A stretch of 64,000 bases of DNA from Microbulbifer sp. Q7 (lineage in GTDB: Bacteria; Pseudomonadota; Gammaproteobacteria; Pseudomonadales; Cellvibrionaceae), in NCBI RefSeq assembly GCF_001639145.1, contig NZ_LROY01000001.1:498501-562500 (forward strand). Direction: 5' to 3'. This document shows, piece after piece, positions 47,253 to 56,816 of the stretch. Positions within the stretch are counted from its first letter, which is position 1. Each line of letters begins with the position of its first letter. Under the pieces are notes generated by a model. It worked only from the letters and a program-made list of their open reading frames with translations. It did not search any database and was not told where the DNA came from. A program made the translations under genes and the position numbers.

Positions 47253-48053
47253 ATGAAGTTCAAGTTTGCCGCACTGCCTTTGATGCTGGCTTCTGCCGCG
47301 GTTTCTGCGGATCAATACAATTCTTTTACCGATGTCGATTATACCGCTGCCGATTACGGCAACTTCGATGTCGACACACTGAGCTTTAACTCTCAGTACT
47401 ATTTCGGCGCACTGGAGACGTTGGGCCCGCGCAAGGAGTTCAACTACATCCTGCCGGTTTCCAATATCTATGGTGGCTTTGATTACATCGACGCGGAAGG
47501 CAATGATGCCGATGAACTGACTTTGGGTGGTGAATACTACACCGGTCAGTGGAAGTTGTTCGGTGAGTTAAATGATTTTGACTCCACCAGCGCATACCGC
47601 GCCGGTGCGGGCTTCCTGTTTACTCCAAACCTGCTTGCCGAAGTTGAAGCGCGCAAAATAGAAGATTTGGATACCGTTCTGCTGGTTCGCGGACAGTACA
47701 ACCACCAGCTGAGCGGCACCGACTACATTGGCTTCACTGCCGAAATTGACGACGACTTCGATTACCGTAGTGTTTCTAGCAAATATTTCACCGCTCTGTC
47801 CGGTGGTCAGTACCTCACGGCGCAACTGGGCCTGACCGACACGGATGATTCCGATTTGTACTGGGAAGGTGCAGTGGAGTTTTACTTCAACGAAAACACC
47901 TCGGTCGGTGGTGGGTACGCCGAGAATGAATCCTATTTCCTCGATGCCACCCACTTCTTCAATCGCAACGTGGCGGCCAAGGTTGCCTATGCCTCCAACC
48001 GCGATTTTGACGAACTGGATGTGTTCAGTATTGGCGTAACCGTGCAGCTGTAA
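47253..48053 (+). CDS. Putative outer-membrane porin
   Basis: A 266-residue protein with a signal peptide (KFKFAALPLMLASAAVSA) and alternating strands typical of a small beta-barrel (for example SNIYGGFDYIDAEG, ELTLGGEYYTGQWKLFGEL, YRAGAGFLFTPNLLAEVEAR), ending FSIGVTVQL. It resembles the putative-porin family (Porin_7 type) of gammaproteobacteria. The mature protein is very acidic. It sits directly after the pst-phoU operon, so a role in phosphate or anion entry is tempting, but there is no visible Pho box and the acidic barrel argues for caution. Confidence 0.78.
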   Translation: MKFKFAALPLMLASAAVSADQYNSFTDVDYTAADYGNFDVDTLSFNSQYYFGALETLGPRKEFNYILPVSNIYGGFDYIDAEGNDADELTLGGEYYTGQWKLFGELNDFDSTSAYRAGAGFLFTPNLLAEVEARKIEDLDTVLLVRGQYNHQLSGTDYIGFTAEIDDDFDYRSVSSKYFTALSGGQYLTAQLGLTDTDDSDLYWEGAVEFYFNENTSVGGGYAENESYFLDATHFFNRNVAAKVAYASNRDFDELDVFSIGVTVQL

Positions 48054-48076
48054 TTTGCTGACGGAATCACGCAGAT

Positions 48077-48112
48077 AAAAAAAGCGGGTGAAGTTCTTCA
48101 CCCGCTTTTTTT
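48077..48112. terminator. Strong terminator after the porin gene
   Basis: A-run, AGCGGGTGAAG-TT-CTTCACCCGCT, T-run. The A and T runs on both sides allow action on both strands; it lies between the porin gene and the convergent M48 gene. Confidence 0.92.
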
Positions 48113-48137
48113 GTGTCTGCCAGTTTTGTGTGCGCCG

Positions 48138-49430
48138 CTAGCCCTTGTTGCTCAACGCCTGCACCCGCGCCTGTGCCTTGCTGGCGATATCTCCAGAGGA
48201 TTTGGCGGCGATCTGGTAGTGGCTGAGGGCACCCTTGGTGTTGCCCTGCTCCTCATACACCTGCCCCAGGTAATAGTGTGCGTGTGGCGTCTCCAGATAG
48301 CGCGTGGAGCGCTGCAGGTCGCGTTCCGCGGCGGTGTAGTTTTTCAGTTGCGCGTTCAGCAGGCCACGCATCAGCCAGTTGGAAAACAGCGTCGGATTTT
48401 TCTGCACCGCGGTCTCGTAGGACTGCAGCGCTGCCTGGTACTGTTCCTTCTGTGCCAGCAGGTCCCCTTCCAGCGCAAAGAAGGCCGCTTCCTTGGGCTG
48501 CTGCTTCTGTGCCTGGCGGGTCAGGGTCAGGGCGCGGTCGTATTCCTTTTTCTGTACCGCAGCCACGGCCTCGTCGTAACTCTTGTAGGCATCCGCATCT
48601 TTCTTGAGTTGGGCGATGGCGCGCTGGTATTCATTGCGCTTGGTGACACCGCCGCCGAGCTTCTTGGCGTGCTGGATATTCGCATCCACCCGTGCCTGTG
48701 ACGGGGGGTGACTGGCGAACAGCGCTTCCAGGCCACCGGCCTGCTTGCCTTTGGAAAGCTCGACAAATTTCTTCTGCAGGCGCACCGCCCCATAGGGGTC
48801 GTAACCCGCAGCCACCATGTACTTCATGCCATAGCGGTCTGACTCCAGCTCGTTGTCACGGCCGTACTTGGCGATATACGCGGAGCCACCGAACTGGCTG
48901 CCGAGGGATATCAGGTCGCCATAGGCAGTGTCCTGGGTGGTTGCGCCGAGAATCGCCAGGCCCGCACCCAGAATCTGCTGCTGGGACATGGCAGCCGCGG
49001 AATGGCGCGCCGCGGCGTGGACGATCTCGTGCCCCAGCACTGCCGCCAGCTCCGCTTCATCTTCCAGCAACACCAGCAGGCCGCGGTTGATCGCGATTTT
49101 GCCACCGGGCAGTGCCCAGGCATTGGGTGTGCCGTTGTTGAGCACCACAAATTCGTAGGGCAGGCTGGGCTGGTCGGAGACCCTGGCCAGCTTCTGGCCC
49201 ACGTCGCTGACATAGCGCTGCAGGGAGGGATCGATCAGGTACTCACCGCCCTGGGTCTGCTGCGCCTTGGGGTACTGCTGCTCGCCCAGCGCCACTTCCT
49301 GGCTCTGGGACATCAGTGACAGCTCTTTCTTGCCGGTCACCGGGTTCACGGCACAGCCGGCCAGCCCGGTGATCACAGCAGCCGTCAGGGCCAGGGCCCC
49401 CAGGCGGTTAGAGATTGAGCGCGGAATCAT
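48138..49430 (-). CDS. M48-family metallopeptidase lipoprotein (BepA-like)
   Basis: A 430-residue periplasmic zinc protease. Lipoprotein signal ends LAGC, followed by AVNPVTGKKELSLMSQSQEV. The zinc site is AAVLGHEIVHAAARH (HExxH), with the third ligand in DNELESDRYGMKYM. The C-terminal 170 residues are TPR-like helices (EYDRALTLTRQAQKQQPKEA; QYQAALQSYETAVQKNP). This peptidase-plus-TPR layout matches BepA/YfgC, which handles outer-membrane protein and LptD quality control. Most BepA proteins have a cleaved signal; here a lipobox is visible. GGGAGTGAT supports the start. Confidence 0.88.
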   Translation of the reverse strand: MIPRSISNRLGALALTAAVITGLAGCAVNPVTGKKELSLMSQSQEVALGEQQYPKAQQTQGGEYLIDPSLQRYVSDVGQKLARVSDQPSLPYEFVVLNNGTPNAWALPGGKIAINRGLLVLLEDEAELAAVLGHEIVHAAARHSAAAMSQQQILGAGLAILGATTQDTAYGDLISLGSQFGGSAYIAKYGRDNELESDRYGMKYMVAAGYDPYGAVRLQKKFVELSKGKQAGGLEALFASHPPSQARVDANIQHAKKLGGGVTKRNEYQRAIAQLKKDADAYKSYDEAVAAVQKKEYDRALTLTRQAQKQQPKEAAFFALEGDLLAQKEQYQAALQSYETAVQKNPTLFSNWLMRGLLNAQLKNYTAAERDLQRSTRYLETPHAHYYLGQVYEEQGNTKGALSHYQIAAKSSGDIASKAQARVQALSNKG

Positions 49431-49531
49431 AGATCACTCCCTGTATAATGTTCGGTTCATTGCTGCGGCGCAGGCACCTTGCACCCGGCCGGCAGCGAAC
49501 GGTTATTTTACACAGTCCGGAGACCGAGGTT

Positions 49532-50023
49532 ATGACGACCGCACTGCAGATTATCGAACTCTTTGCCGGCACCAACCCAGATGGCGAGCCGGTGGTGGAG
49601 CGGATGCAGGTTCGCGTCAACGAGGATGACAGCGTTCAGCTGGTGCGTTCGCCGGCGTTTATCAAGGGCATTGCCAGCGGTGATACCATCAAGGTCAATC
49701 GCGAAGATCCGGACAAGCCCACCTTCGAGCTGATCAAGCGCTCGGGCAACCTGGCAGTGCGGATTTTCTGCCGCAGCGACAGCACCAAACTCTCCGACCA
49801 GCTGACGCCGCAACTGGAAAAACTCGGTGGCGAACTGGACTTGGAGAGCCCGCGCCTGCTGGTGTACAGCATTCACGTGAGTTGCGGTTTTGCCGAAATC
49901 GAGCAGATCCTGAACAGCGCGTGCGATGGCGCCAACAGTGTCTGGTACTACGGGAACGTATACGACCCGGTGGATGGTCAGACGCCACTGAACTGGTGGC
50001 AAGACATCCTCAAACCAGAATAA
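49532..50023 (+). CDS. DUF4265-like small protein
   Basis: A 163-residue soluble protein. ATG 49532 follows a GGAGACCGAGG region; earlier in-frame codons overlap the M48 promoter region. Blocks such as [34 protein letters not shown] and [19 protein letters not shown] resemble DUF4265 proteins, whose function is unknown. It lies 92 bases before yaaA on the same strand and is divergent from the M48 gene. Confidence 0.65.
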   Translation: MTTALQIIELFAGTNPDGEPVVERMQVRVNEDDSVQLVRSPAFIKGIASGDTIKVNREDPDKPTFELIKRSGNLAVRIFCRSDSTKLSDQLTPQLEKLGGELDLESPRLLVYSIHVSCGFAEIEQILNSACDGANSVWYYGNVYDPVDGQTPLNWWQDILKPE

Positions 50024-50115
50024 AGCGACTGCGCGCGCCTGGCGGCCATCAGTCACATGCTCGTCACGCTTGCCGAGTCCTCTGCAGCGAGAAAAATATA
50101 CATAGAGTTTGCCGT

Positions 50116-50895
50116 ATGCTGATCGTAATTTCCCCCGCAAAAACCCTCGACTACGAGAGCGAGATTCCGCAGCTGGAAACGACCCAGCCGGATTTCCTCA
50201 AGGAATCCGCAGCCCTGATCAAGGAGTTGAAGGCCCTGAGTCCGCAGGATATCTCCAGCCTGATGAAAATCTCCGACAAGCTGGGCGTGCTCAACTACGA
50301 CCGTTTCCACAGCTGGAAGCGTCCCTTCAGCGACCAAAATGCCCGCCCCGCCCTGCTGGCGTTCAAGGGTGATGTCTACACCGGGCTCGCGGCGGAAACC
50401 ATGGGCAAGCGGGATTTTGCCTTTGCGCAAAAACACCTGCGCATGCTGTCCGGCCTCTACGGTTTGCTGCGCCCGCTGGACCTGATGCAACCCTATCGGC
50501 TGGAAATGGGTACCCGTTTTGCCAACAGTGGTGGCAAGAACCTGTACGAGTTTTGGGACGGCAAGATCACTGCGGCGTTGAATGAGCAGCTTACAGCGCT
50601 GAAAAGCAAGGAGCTGGTGAACCTCGCTTCCAACGAGTATTTCAAATCCGTGCAGCCCAAAAACCTGCAAGCCGACATCATCACGCCGCACTTCAAGGAC
50701 TGGAAAAACGGCCAGTACAAGATGATCAGCTTCTTTGCCAAAAAAGCCCGCGGCATGATGAGCCGCTGGGCCATCGACAACCGGGTGAAGAAGTCCGAGC
50801 AGCTGAAAGACTTTGACGTCGCCGGTTATTATTTCAGCGAGGAGCACTCCAAAGGCAACGACTGGGTGTTCCTGCGCGACGAACAGCCGGCGTGA
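50116..50895 (+). CDS. yaaA: Peroxide stress protein YaaA
   Basis: A 259-residue YaaA (DUF328): [15 protein letters not shown] at the start, [34 protein letters not shown] and [19 protein letters not shown]. In E. coli YaaA is induced by OxyR and lowers free iron during peroxide stress, limiting DNA damage. ATG 50116 begins at the conserved N-terminus; the longer upstream frame is non-coding by comparison with the family. An OxyR gene lies at 61 kb in this window. A small protein gene follows after 130 bases. Confidence 0.95.
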   Translation: MLIVISPAKTLDYESEIPQLETTQPDFLKESAALIKELKALSPQDISSLMKISDKLGVLNYDRFHSWKRPFSDQNARPALLAFKGDVYTGLAAETMGKRDFAFAQKHLRMLSGLYGLLRPLDLMQPYRLEMGTRFANSGGKNLYEFWDGKITAALNEQLTALKSKELVNLASNEYFKSVQPKNLQADIITPHFKDWKNGQYKMISFFAKKARGMMSRWAIDNRVKKSEQLKDFDVAGYYFSEEHSKGNDWVFLRDEQPA

Positions 50896-51025
50896 GCAGC
50901 GCATCCGTACTCTGGAGTGGCTGCACCGACTGGCCGAGAGCCAGGCCGGCATAGAAAACAAATCCCTGCCCGCCAACAACCCGCTGCTGGTGTGGCAACG
51001 CTAATCAGGAAAACAGGAGCGCATT

Positions 51026-51385
51026 ATGCCCCCATGGTTTGAAACCGCCCTCGCCATAGGCGCCGCCATCGCCGCGGTCTTTTTCTTTGGCAAGTACCGC
51101 GAGACGGCGGCGGCACTGCACGAGTCCGAGCGCATGAAGCACAAACTTTCCAAGGACCTGGATCGCTACCGCGATGTACCGCAGCTGCGGGCGCTGCGCG
51201 ACGGTTTGATTGGCGAGCGCACGCTGCCCGTCGACGATGAGGGCTACGAGCATGTGCTGATTCGCAACAGTGCCCGCAAACCGGTGCACATCAAGCTGAA
51301 GAAACAGGCGGAACCCGTAGCCGACAGCGGCAGCGTGCAGTTCCAGGCCGGTGGTGAAGCGCGCACCCTGCAGGAGCTGGATTGA
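51026..51385 (+). CDS. Small membrane-anchored protein of unknown function
   Basis: A 119-residue protein with an N-terminal hydrophobic helix (LAIGAAIAAVFFFG), a charged helix that may be coiled coil (KYRETAAALHESERMKHKLS), and a polar tail. AGGAG before ATG 51026 supports the start. I do not recognise a family. It is convergent with phoR; a hairpin spans its stop codon. Confidence 0.72.
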   Translation: MPPWFETALAIGAAIAAVFFFGKYRETAAALHESERMKHKLSKDLDRYRDVPQLRALRDGLIGERTLPVDDEGYEHVLIRNSARKPVHIKLKKQAEPVADSGSVQFQAGGEARTLQELD

Positions 51386-51403
51386 TTCGGAGCTGAATCA
51401 ATC
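51380..51403. terminator. Hairpin spanning the stop between convergent genes
   Basis: GATTGATTC-GGAGCT-GAATCAATC, a perfect 9-base-pair stem that includes the stop codon of the small membrane protein gene and ends 6 bases before the phoR stop. No T run, so it is a weak or factor-assisted stop, if one at all. Confidence 0.4.
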
Positions 51404-51408
51404 CGGGC

Positions 51409-52722
51409 TCAGGCGGAGCTGGGCAGGGCCAGCTTTTGTGTGGGGAAATTGAGGGTAAAGGTACTGCCGCGCCCGGGGACACTGCTCACGCTCATATTGG
51501 CGCTGTGGCGCAGTAACACGTGCTTGACGATGGCCAGGCCGAGGCCGGTGCCACCACTTTCCCGCGAGCGGCCGGCGTCCACCCGGTAAAAGCGCTCCGT
51601 CAGGCGTGGAATATGTACCGGGTCGATACCGATACCGGAATCCTTGACCGAATAGTGGCCGCCGGCGGCGTCGACTCGCCAGTGCAGCTCGATGGGGCCG
51701 CCGTCGGGGCTGTACTTCACGGCGTTGAACGCCAGGTTGGCGAAGGCGCTGTGTAGCTCGCCCGCATCCCCGGTGATCGTGCAATCCTCCGCACAGTGCA
51801 CCGAAACCTGGTGGCGCCCGCCACTGAGGGAGCGCGTTTCTTCGCCCACCTGCTCCATCAGTGAGCGCACGGAAATTTTGTCTCGCCCCCGGCCGCGCTC
51901 CGACGTCTCCAGTCGGGCCAGCAGCAACAGGTCGTTGACCAGGCTGGTCATGCGCACCGTCTGCTCACTCATCTGTCCCAGTGGCCGTTCCCAGTTGCGC
52001 GGGGCCTGCCCGCTGGCCTGCAGGGTTTCCAGATAGCCGGCAATCACGGTGAGCGGGGTGCGCAATTCGTGGGATACGTTCGCCACAAAATCCCGCCGCA
52101 TCTGCTCCAGATTATGCAATCGGGTGACATCCCGCACGATCACCAGCGCCTCATCCTGGCCGAAGCGGGTTACTTCCACTTGCAGCGTGCGCGATTCATC
52201 ACCGGGTGCCGGCAGCGTGATCGGGTGTTGGGTCTTGTTGTTCTGCTCCAGCATGCGCTGGTACATATGCTCGACAAAGCGCGGGTCGCGGACAAAGTTG
52301 ATCAGAGGCTGGCCTGCGTCATCCGGCTGCAGGCGCAACATCTCCTCCGCGGCCGGGTTCCACCAGGCCAGATTGCCTTCATCTTCCAGCGCGACAATAC
52401 CCTCGCGCAGGGCACTGGTACTGTCCTGCACCCGGCGCAGCATGGAATGCAGCTTCTGTTTTTCCTTGCGGTGCCGGCGCTGCAGCCGGTAGAAATCGTC
52501 GGAGATATCGCCCCACACGCCAAAGTTCGTCGGCGCCGGGCCGCGGCGGCCATTGGCCAGCCAGCGGTCAAAGCGCTTTTGCTGGTACAGCAGCCAGAAG
52601 AGGTACAGGGTGAGGCCGGCACAGAGCGCCAGCCACCAGTGGTTGGTGACAAAACCAAGAATGGTGGTGCCGAGGGCGATGACGATAAAACGCGAGAACT
52701 CGCCAATACTGCGATCGAGCAT
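51409..52722 (-). CDS. phoR: Phosphate sensor histidine kinase PhoR
   Basis: A 437-residue kinase. Two N-terminal membrane helices (RFIVIALGTTILGFVTNHWW; LALCAGLTLYLFWLLYQQ), a PAS-like region around residues 105-200, the phosphoacceptor motif NVSHELRTPLTV (His218) and the ATPase blocks NLAFNAVKYSPDG, DSGIGIDPVHIPRLTERFYR and GGTGLGLAIVKHV. It phosphorylates PhoB when phosphate is low, under control of Pst-PhoU. It starts 140 bases after the phoB stop. Confidence 0.94.
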   Translation of the reverse strand: MLDRSIGEFSRFIVIALGTTILGFVTNHWWLALCAGLTLYLFWLLYQQKRFDRWLANGRRGPAPTNFGVWGDISDDFYRLQRRHRKEKQKLHSMLRRVQDSTSALREGIVALEDEGNLAWWNPAAEEMLRLQPDDAGQPLINFVRDPRFVEHMYQRMLEQNNKTQHPITLPAPGDESRTLQVEVTRFGQDEALVIVRDVTRLHNLEQMRRDFVANVSHELRTPLTVIAGYLETLQASGQAPRNWERPLGQMSEQTVRMTSLVNDLLLLARLETSERGRGRDKISVRSLMEQVGEETRSLSGGRHQVSVHCAEDCTITGDAGELHSAFANLAFNAVKYSPDGGPIELHWRVDAAGGHYSVKDSGIGIDPVHIPRLTERFYRVDAGRSRESGGTGLGLAIVKHVLLRHSANMSVSSVPGRGSTFTLNFPTQKLALPSSA

Positions 52723-52862
52723 GATGGTTTGGCCATCTTGTGGTTGAGCGAAACCGATTGCGGGAAATATACCGGATTCGAAGCGCTGGCCGAACCCCTT
52801 CTGCCGGTGCTTTGTCGCTGTGGGCGCTCACCCCGGCCCGCAGCGGTATGCGGACCCGGAGG

Positions 52863-53567
52863 CTATGCCCGTTCTGCGGTCTGCACGGAGAAGCGATAGC
52901 CGGTGCCGCGCACGGTCTGGATGTAGCGCTCGTGGCCATCCACGGTCAACGCCTTGCGCAGGCGGCGGATGTGTACGTCCACGGTGCGCTCCTCAACGTA
53001 AACGTTGCCGCCCCAGACATGATCCAGCAGCTGGGCGCGGGTATAGGCGCGCTCCTGGTGCGACAGGAAAAACGTGAGCAGACGAAATTCCGTGGGGCCC
53101 ATTTCTACCGGGCTGCCGTTGATGGTTACCCGGTGGCAGACAGGGTCCAGCACCAGACCGCCCGCGGTCAGAGGCTCTTCCGGGGTGCTCGGTCCGGCCC
53201 GGCGCAGTACCGCCTTGAGGCGAGCCACCAGCTCGCGCGGGGAAAACGGCTTGGTGATGTAGTCGTCGGCACCGGTTTCCAGCGCCTTGATTTTGTTGTC
53301 CTCTTCGCCCTTTGCCGTGAGCATGATGATGGGCAAAGAGGCGGTCAGCTCGTCGCGCTTTAGGCGGCGCGCCAGCTCCACACCGGACACGTCCGGCAGC
53401 ATCCAGTCCAGCAGGATCAGGTCGGGCTTCTCGTCAATCACCAGCGCGTGTGCGGTCTGGGCATTTTCCGCCTCAAGGCAGCGGTAATCGGCCATCTCCA
53501 GGGCCACGCGTAACATGTCCCGTACCGGGGCCTCGTCATCGACAATGAGAATGGTTTTGCTATGCAT
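52863..53567 (-). CDS. phoB: Phosphate response regulator PhoB
   Basis: A 234-residue OmpR-type regulator. Receiver domain with Asp10/Asp11, phosphoacceptor Asp54 (LILLDWMLPDVSG) and Lys106 (YITKPFSP). The C-terminal winged helix has MGPTEFRLLTFFLSH and RTVDVHIRRLRKAL. It activates genes with Pho boxes, including pstS here and, from the box upstream, probably itself. phoR follows in the same direction. Confidence 0.96.
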   Translation of the reverse strand: MHSKTILIVDDEAPVRDMLRVALEMADYRCLEAENAQTAHALVIDEKPDLILLDWMLPDVSGVELARRLKRDELTASLPIIMLTAKGEEDNKIKALETGADDYITKPFSPRELVARLKAVLRRAGPSTPEEPLTAGGLVLDPVCHRVTINGSPVEMGPTEFRLLTFFLSHQERAYTRAQLLDHVWGGNVYVEERTVDVHIRRLRKALTVDGHERYIQTVRGTGYRFSVQTAERA

Positions 53568-53643
53568 CTGCCTGTCTTACCCTAACTGATGTGCGTACCG
53601 ATTGACGGATACCTTCCTAGACTGGCCATTTAACGTCACTTTA

Positions 53644-53661
53644 ATGACAAATATATGACAC
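53644..53661 (-). promoter_or_regulatory. Pho box upstream of phoB
   Basis: On the minus strand GTGTCATATATTTGTCAT, with two TGTCAT half-sites 11 bases apart. It differs from the PhoB consensus CTGTCATAWAWCTGTMAY at the first base of each half. It lies 77 bases before the phoB ATG, which supports autoregulation. Confidence 0.85.
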
Positions 53662-53700
53662 GCAGCCAGTGGTCACGACTCTGCAGGGGCTTCCCCTGGG

Positions 53701-54582
53701 TCAGTTGGCAAGAAAATGGAAAAATATCCCGCAAAAAACCGCCGCACCCACCCAATTGTTGTTCAGGAAGGCCTTAAAGCAGTTTTCCCGTTGCCGGTCT
53801 CGCACCAGCCATTGTTGGTAGCCGAACAGCGCCGCGGCGGCAGTGACCCCTGCGTAAAACAGGCCCCCCAGTTCGGCGCGGCTGCCGAGCATCAGTAGCG
53901 CCAGGATCACCATGCCCTGCAGGCTGGCGGTCATCACACGGTCCATGTCGCCAAACAGGATGGCGGTGGATTTGACGCCGATCTTGAGGTCATCGTCGCG
54001 ATCCACCATGGCGTAGAAGGTATCGTAGGCCACGGTCCACAGCAGATTGGCGGTGAAGATCAGCCAGGCCACCGCTGGCACCTCGTTGGTGACGGCGGCA
54101 AACGCCATCGGAATGCCCATGCTGAAGGCCGCCCCCAGCACCACCTGTGGCAGATGCGTGTAGCGCTTGGCGAAGGGATAGCAAAACGCCAGTGCCAGCG
54201 CGGGCAGCGAGAGCAGAATGGTGAGCTTGTTGGTGGTGAGCACCAGCAGGAAGGCGAGCAGCATCAACCCGGCAAACAGGCGCAGGGCGCCTTTCGGGGT
54301 CGCCGCGCCGGTGGCAAGGGGACGCTGCTGGGTGCGTTTCACGTGGCCGTCGATGTTGCGGTCGGCAAAATCGTTGATGGCGCAGCCGGCGGCACGGGTC
54401 AGGACGACACCGAGGGTAAATACCGCAAACAGGTGCAGCCCGGGCCAGCCACCGGCGGCGATCCACAGCGCCCACCAGGTGGGCCACAGCAACAGTAACG
54501 AGCCGATGGGCCGGTCGAGCCGGGCGAGCTGCCAGTACGGAAGTGCGGCGGGCCAGCGTTGCTGGATCTGTTGACTGATCAT
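53701..54582 (-). CDS. ubiA: 4-hydroxybenzoate octaprenyltransferase UbiA
   Basis: A 293-residue inner-membrane prenyltransferase. The two Asp-rich motifs are [15 protein letters not shown] (near 70) and [20 protein letters not shown] (near 190). Several helices follow. It attaches the polyprenyl tail to 4-hydroxybenzoate in ubiquinone synthesis. Start 54582 gives [20 protein letters not shown], the usual N-terminus; a longer upstream frame overlaps ubiC and is spurious. It lies 19 bases after ubiC. Confidence 0.95.
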   Translation of the reverse strand: MISQQIQQRWPAALPYWQLARLDRPIGSLLLLWPTWWALWIAAGGWPGLHLFAVFTLGVVLTRAAGCAINDFADRNIDGHVKRTQQRPLATGAATPKGALRLFAGLMLLAFLLVLTTNKLTILLSLPALALAFCYPFAKRYTHLPQVVLGAAFSMGIPMAFAAVTNEVPAVAWLIFTANLLWTVAYDTFYAMVDRDDDLKIGVKSTAILFGDMDRVMTASLQGMVILALLMLGSRAELGGLFYAGVTAAAALFGYQQWLVRDRQRENCFKAFLNNNWVGAAVFCGIFFHFLAN

Positions 54583-54601
54583 GGTTTCTCTCTGTGTCGA
54601 C

Positions 54602-55189
54602 TCAGGCCAGGGGCGGATTGCCCGGCTGGAAGCTGCTGAGAAAGGTCTCGGCAACCAGCAGCGGCTTGCCCTGCAGCCAGAAGGTGGAGCGCCTGCCCCA
54701 GGCCTGCTTGTCCATGGTATCCAGCTCGGCCCTCTGGCAGCGCGGGTTGCGCGCGAGGCGGTTGAGGACGATGGGACCGCGGCGGATGTCCGGCTGGCTG
54801 AACAGTAATTCGCCGAGGGGGCGATTGTCGAGGTTGCGCAGGTAGCGGCACTTGCCGGCGAGGGTGCGCTCGGGCAGGACACTGCGCGCATAAACCCAGG
54901 GCTGCTCGCTGTTGCCATACAGCAGGACTTCGCGGATCAGCGCGCGGGTTCGGTCTTTCAGTTTAAGCGCGCGGCGCTCCTCCAGCTGGGGGGTATGCCA
55001 ACCCTGGTGGAGTATTTGTACGCTAAACTGGCCCTTGCTCAGGTGCTTGAGGGCCGCCGTGAGGGAGCCCGGGTGCTGCAGCCAGGGCAGTAGATGTTCC
55101 GGCGGGGCATGGCCGTGCAGGCTTTCCAGCGGTTGTGGGTGCCAGTCGCCGATGGCTTCAAAGGGGGAGTGGTACAACGCAGACTCCAC
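54602..55189 (-). CDS. ubiC: Chorismate lyase UbiC
   Basis: A 195-residue protein. [36 protein letters not shown] and the C-terminal [22 protein letters not shown] match UbiC, which converts chorismate to 4-hydroxybenzoate and pyruvate. The start is a GTG at 55189 with no strong ribosome-binding site. It is followed directly by ubiA, giving the first two steps of ubiquinone synthesis in one operon. Confidence 0.92.
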   Translation of the reverse strand: MESALYHSPFEAIGDWHPQPLESLHGHAPPEHLLPWLQHPGSLTAALKHLSKGQFSVQILHQGWHTPQLEERRALKLKDRTRALIREVLLYGNSEQPWVYARSVLPERTLAGKCRYLRNLDNRPLGELLFSQPDIRRGPIVLNRLARNPRCQRAELDTMDKQAWGRRSTFWLQGKPLLVAETFLSSFQPGNPPLA

Positions 55190-55396
55190 GCGGGGTTAAG
55201 CGGGTTTGAGTTCACCGCATTGTACCTGACGCTGGCAGCAGTGGAACTCGCTTTGCCCCGCGGGAGTGGGGTCGATATAGTGGCGCATTCGCTGGATCGT
55301 GTTGGTTGGCGGCAGCGCCGCCTTCCTGTCGGGGTTAGTGTTTTTTCACCAGAATAATGATTCGCCACTGCAAAGTGCGTGTTAACAGGATGGAAC

Positions 55397-56707
55397 ATGG
55401 GGCTTACTAAAAAAATCGTACTGGCCATGGTTGTGGGGATCGCCGTCGGCGTGCTCTTCAATGTGCTGAATACCAGCCAGGTGCTGGGGGCCGGTGTGAC
55501 CGGCTTTATCAATAATTACCTGACCAATGGCCTGTTTGATATTGTCGGGCGGATTTTCATTGCATCCCTGAAGCTGATGGTAGTGCCGCTGGTGCTGGTG
55601 TCGTTGATTTGCGGCTCCTGTGCGCTGTCGGAAGGCAGCCGGGTGGGGGTACTGGCCGGCAAGACGCTGTTGCTCTACCTGGTAACCACCGCGGCCGCGA
55701 TTTCCCTGGCGCTGCTACTGGCCACGGTGTTCCAGCCTGGCGTGGGCATGGAGGGCATTGCCGGTGACGCGAGCTTCGAGCCAAAGCCCTCCCCGCCGCT
55801 GTCCGAGGTCTTGGTCAATATCTTCCCCACCAATCCGGTGGAGGCGATGGCCAAGGGCAATATGCTGCAGATCATCGTGTTTGCCCTGCTGATGGGCTAC
55901 GCCATTTCCCGCAGCGGCAAGCCGGGTCAGCGTATCGCCGGCTTCTTCAACGACCTGAATGACGTGATCCTGCGCATGGTCAGCGTGCTGATGATCTTTG
56001 CCCCCTACGGTGTCTTTGCACTGCTGGCGAACAAGATTGCGCAGCTCGGCTTCGAAACTATTTTGCTGTTGCTGAAATATTTCCTGGTGGTGCTGGGGGC
56101 GCTGTTGCTGCACGCACTCGGGGTCTACTCGCTGTTGCTCAAGTTGCTATCCGGCCTGAATCCGTGGCAGCTACTGAAGAAAATGCGCCCGGCGATGGTG
56201 TTTGCCTTCAGTACGGCTTCTTCGGCCGCCACCATCCCGGTCACCCTGCAGACTGTCGAAAAGCGCCTGGGTGTCGACAACAAAGTGGCCTCGTTCACCG
56301 TGCCCCTCGGTGCCACCATCAATATGGACGGCACAGCGATCATGCAGGGGGTGGCGACGGTGTTCATCTCCCAGCTGTACGGCATCGAGATTGGCCTGAT
56401 GGGCTATCTGACGGTAATCCTGACCGCAACCCTCGCCTCCATCGGTACCGCTGGGGTGCCCGGGGTTGGGCTGATCATGCTGGCGATGGTGCTGCAGCAG
56501 GTGGGCCTGCCGCTGGAGGGCATCGCGATTGTGATGGGTGTGGATCGACTGCTGGATATGGTGCGCACGGCCGTGAACATCACCGGTGATTCCGTGGTGA
56601 GCACGATCGTGGCCAAAAGTGAGGGTGCGCTGAACGTGAACACCTTTAACGATGCGAACTACAACAGCGTGGTGAGTAACGGGGAGGAGCAGCGCGCGGC
56701 GTCGTGA
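55397..56707 (+). CDS. Dicarboxylate/amino acid:cation symporter (DAACS)
   Basis: A 436-residue transporter of the glutamate/aspartate/C4-dicarboxylate family. Signatures: KLMVVPLVLVSLICGSCAL, FAFSTASSAATIPVTLQTVE (HP1 Ser-rich loop), GATINMDGTAIMQGVATVF (helix 7) and GIAIVMGVDRLLDMVRTAVN (helix 8). It imports acidic or neutral amino acids or dicarboxylates with H+ or Na+. ATG 55397 follows ACAGGA at a good distance. Monocistronic, with a strong terminator. Confidence 0.92.
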   Translation: MGLTKKIVLAMVVGIAVGVLFNVLNTSQVLGAGVTGFINNYLTNGLFDIVGRIFIASLKLMVVPLVLVSLICGSCALSEGSRVGVLAGKTLLLYLVTTAAAISLALLLATVFQPGVGMEGIAGDASFEPKPSPPLSEVLVNIFPTNPVEAMAKGNMLQIIVFALLMGYAISRSGKPGQRIAGFFNDLNDVILRMVSVLMIFAPYGVFALLANKIAQLGFETILLLLKYFLVVLGALLLHALGVYSLLLKLLSGLNPWQLLKKMRPAMVFAFSTASSAATIPVTLQTVEKRLGVDNKVASFTVPLGATINMDGTAIMQGVATVFISQLYGIEIGLMGYLTVILTATLASIGTAGVPGVGLIMLAMVLQQVGLPLEGIAIVMGVDRLLDMVRTAVNITGDSVVSTIVAKSEGALNVNTFNDANYNSVVSNGEEQRAAS

Positions 56708-56732
56708 TCGCTTCAATCTGTGGTCTTCAATG

Positions 56733-56767
56733 AAAAGGGCGGGTCCTGCAGGACCCGCCCTTTTTTT
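56733..56767. terminator. Strong terminator after the symporter gene
   Basis: AAAA, GGGCGGGTCC-TGCA-GGACCCGCCC, then seven T. It can also act on the convergent strand for the exported-protein gene ending at 56817. A 13-base direct repeat TGCCTGTCCCGGG (56771-56783 and 56799-56811) lies between. Confidence 0.92.
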
Positions 56768-56816
56768 GTCTGCCTGTCCCGGGTCGTCTTTCCCTGGTTG
56801 CCTGTCCCGGGCAAAC

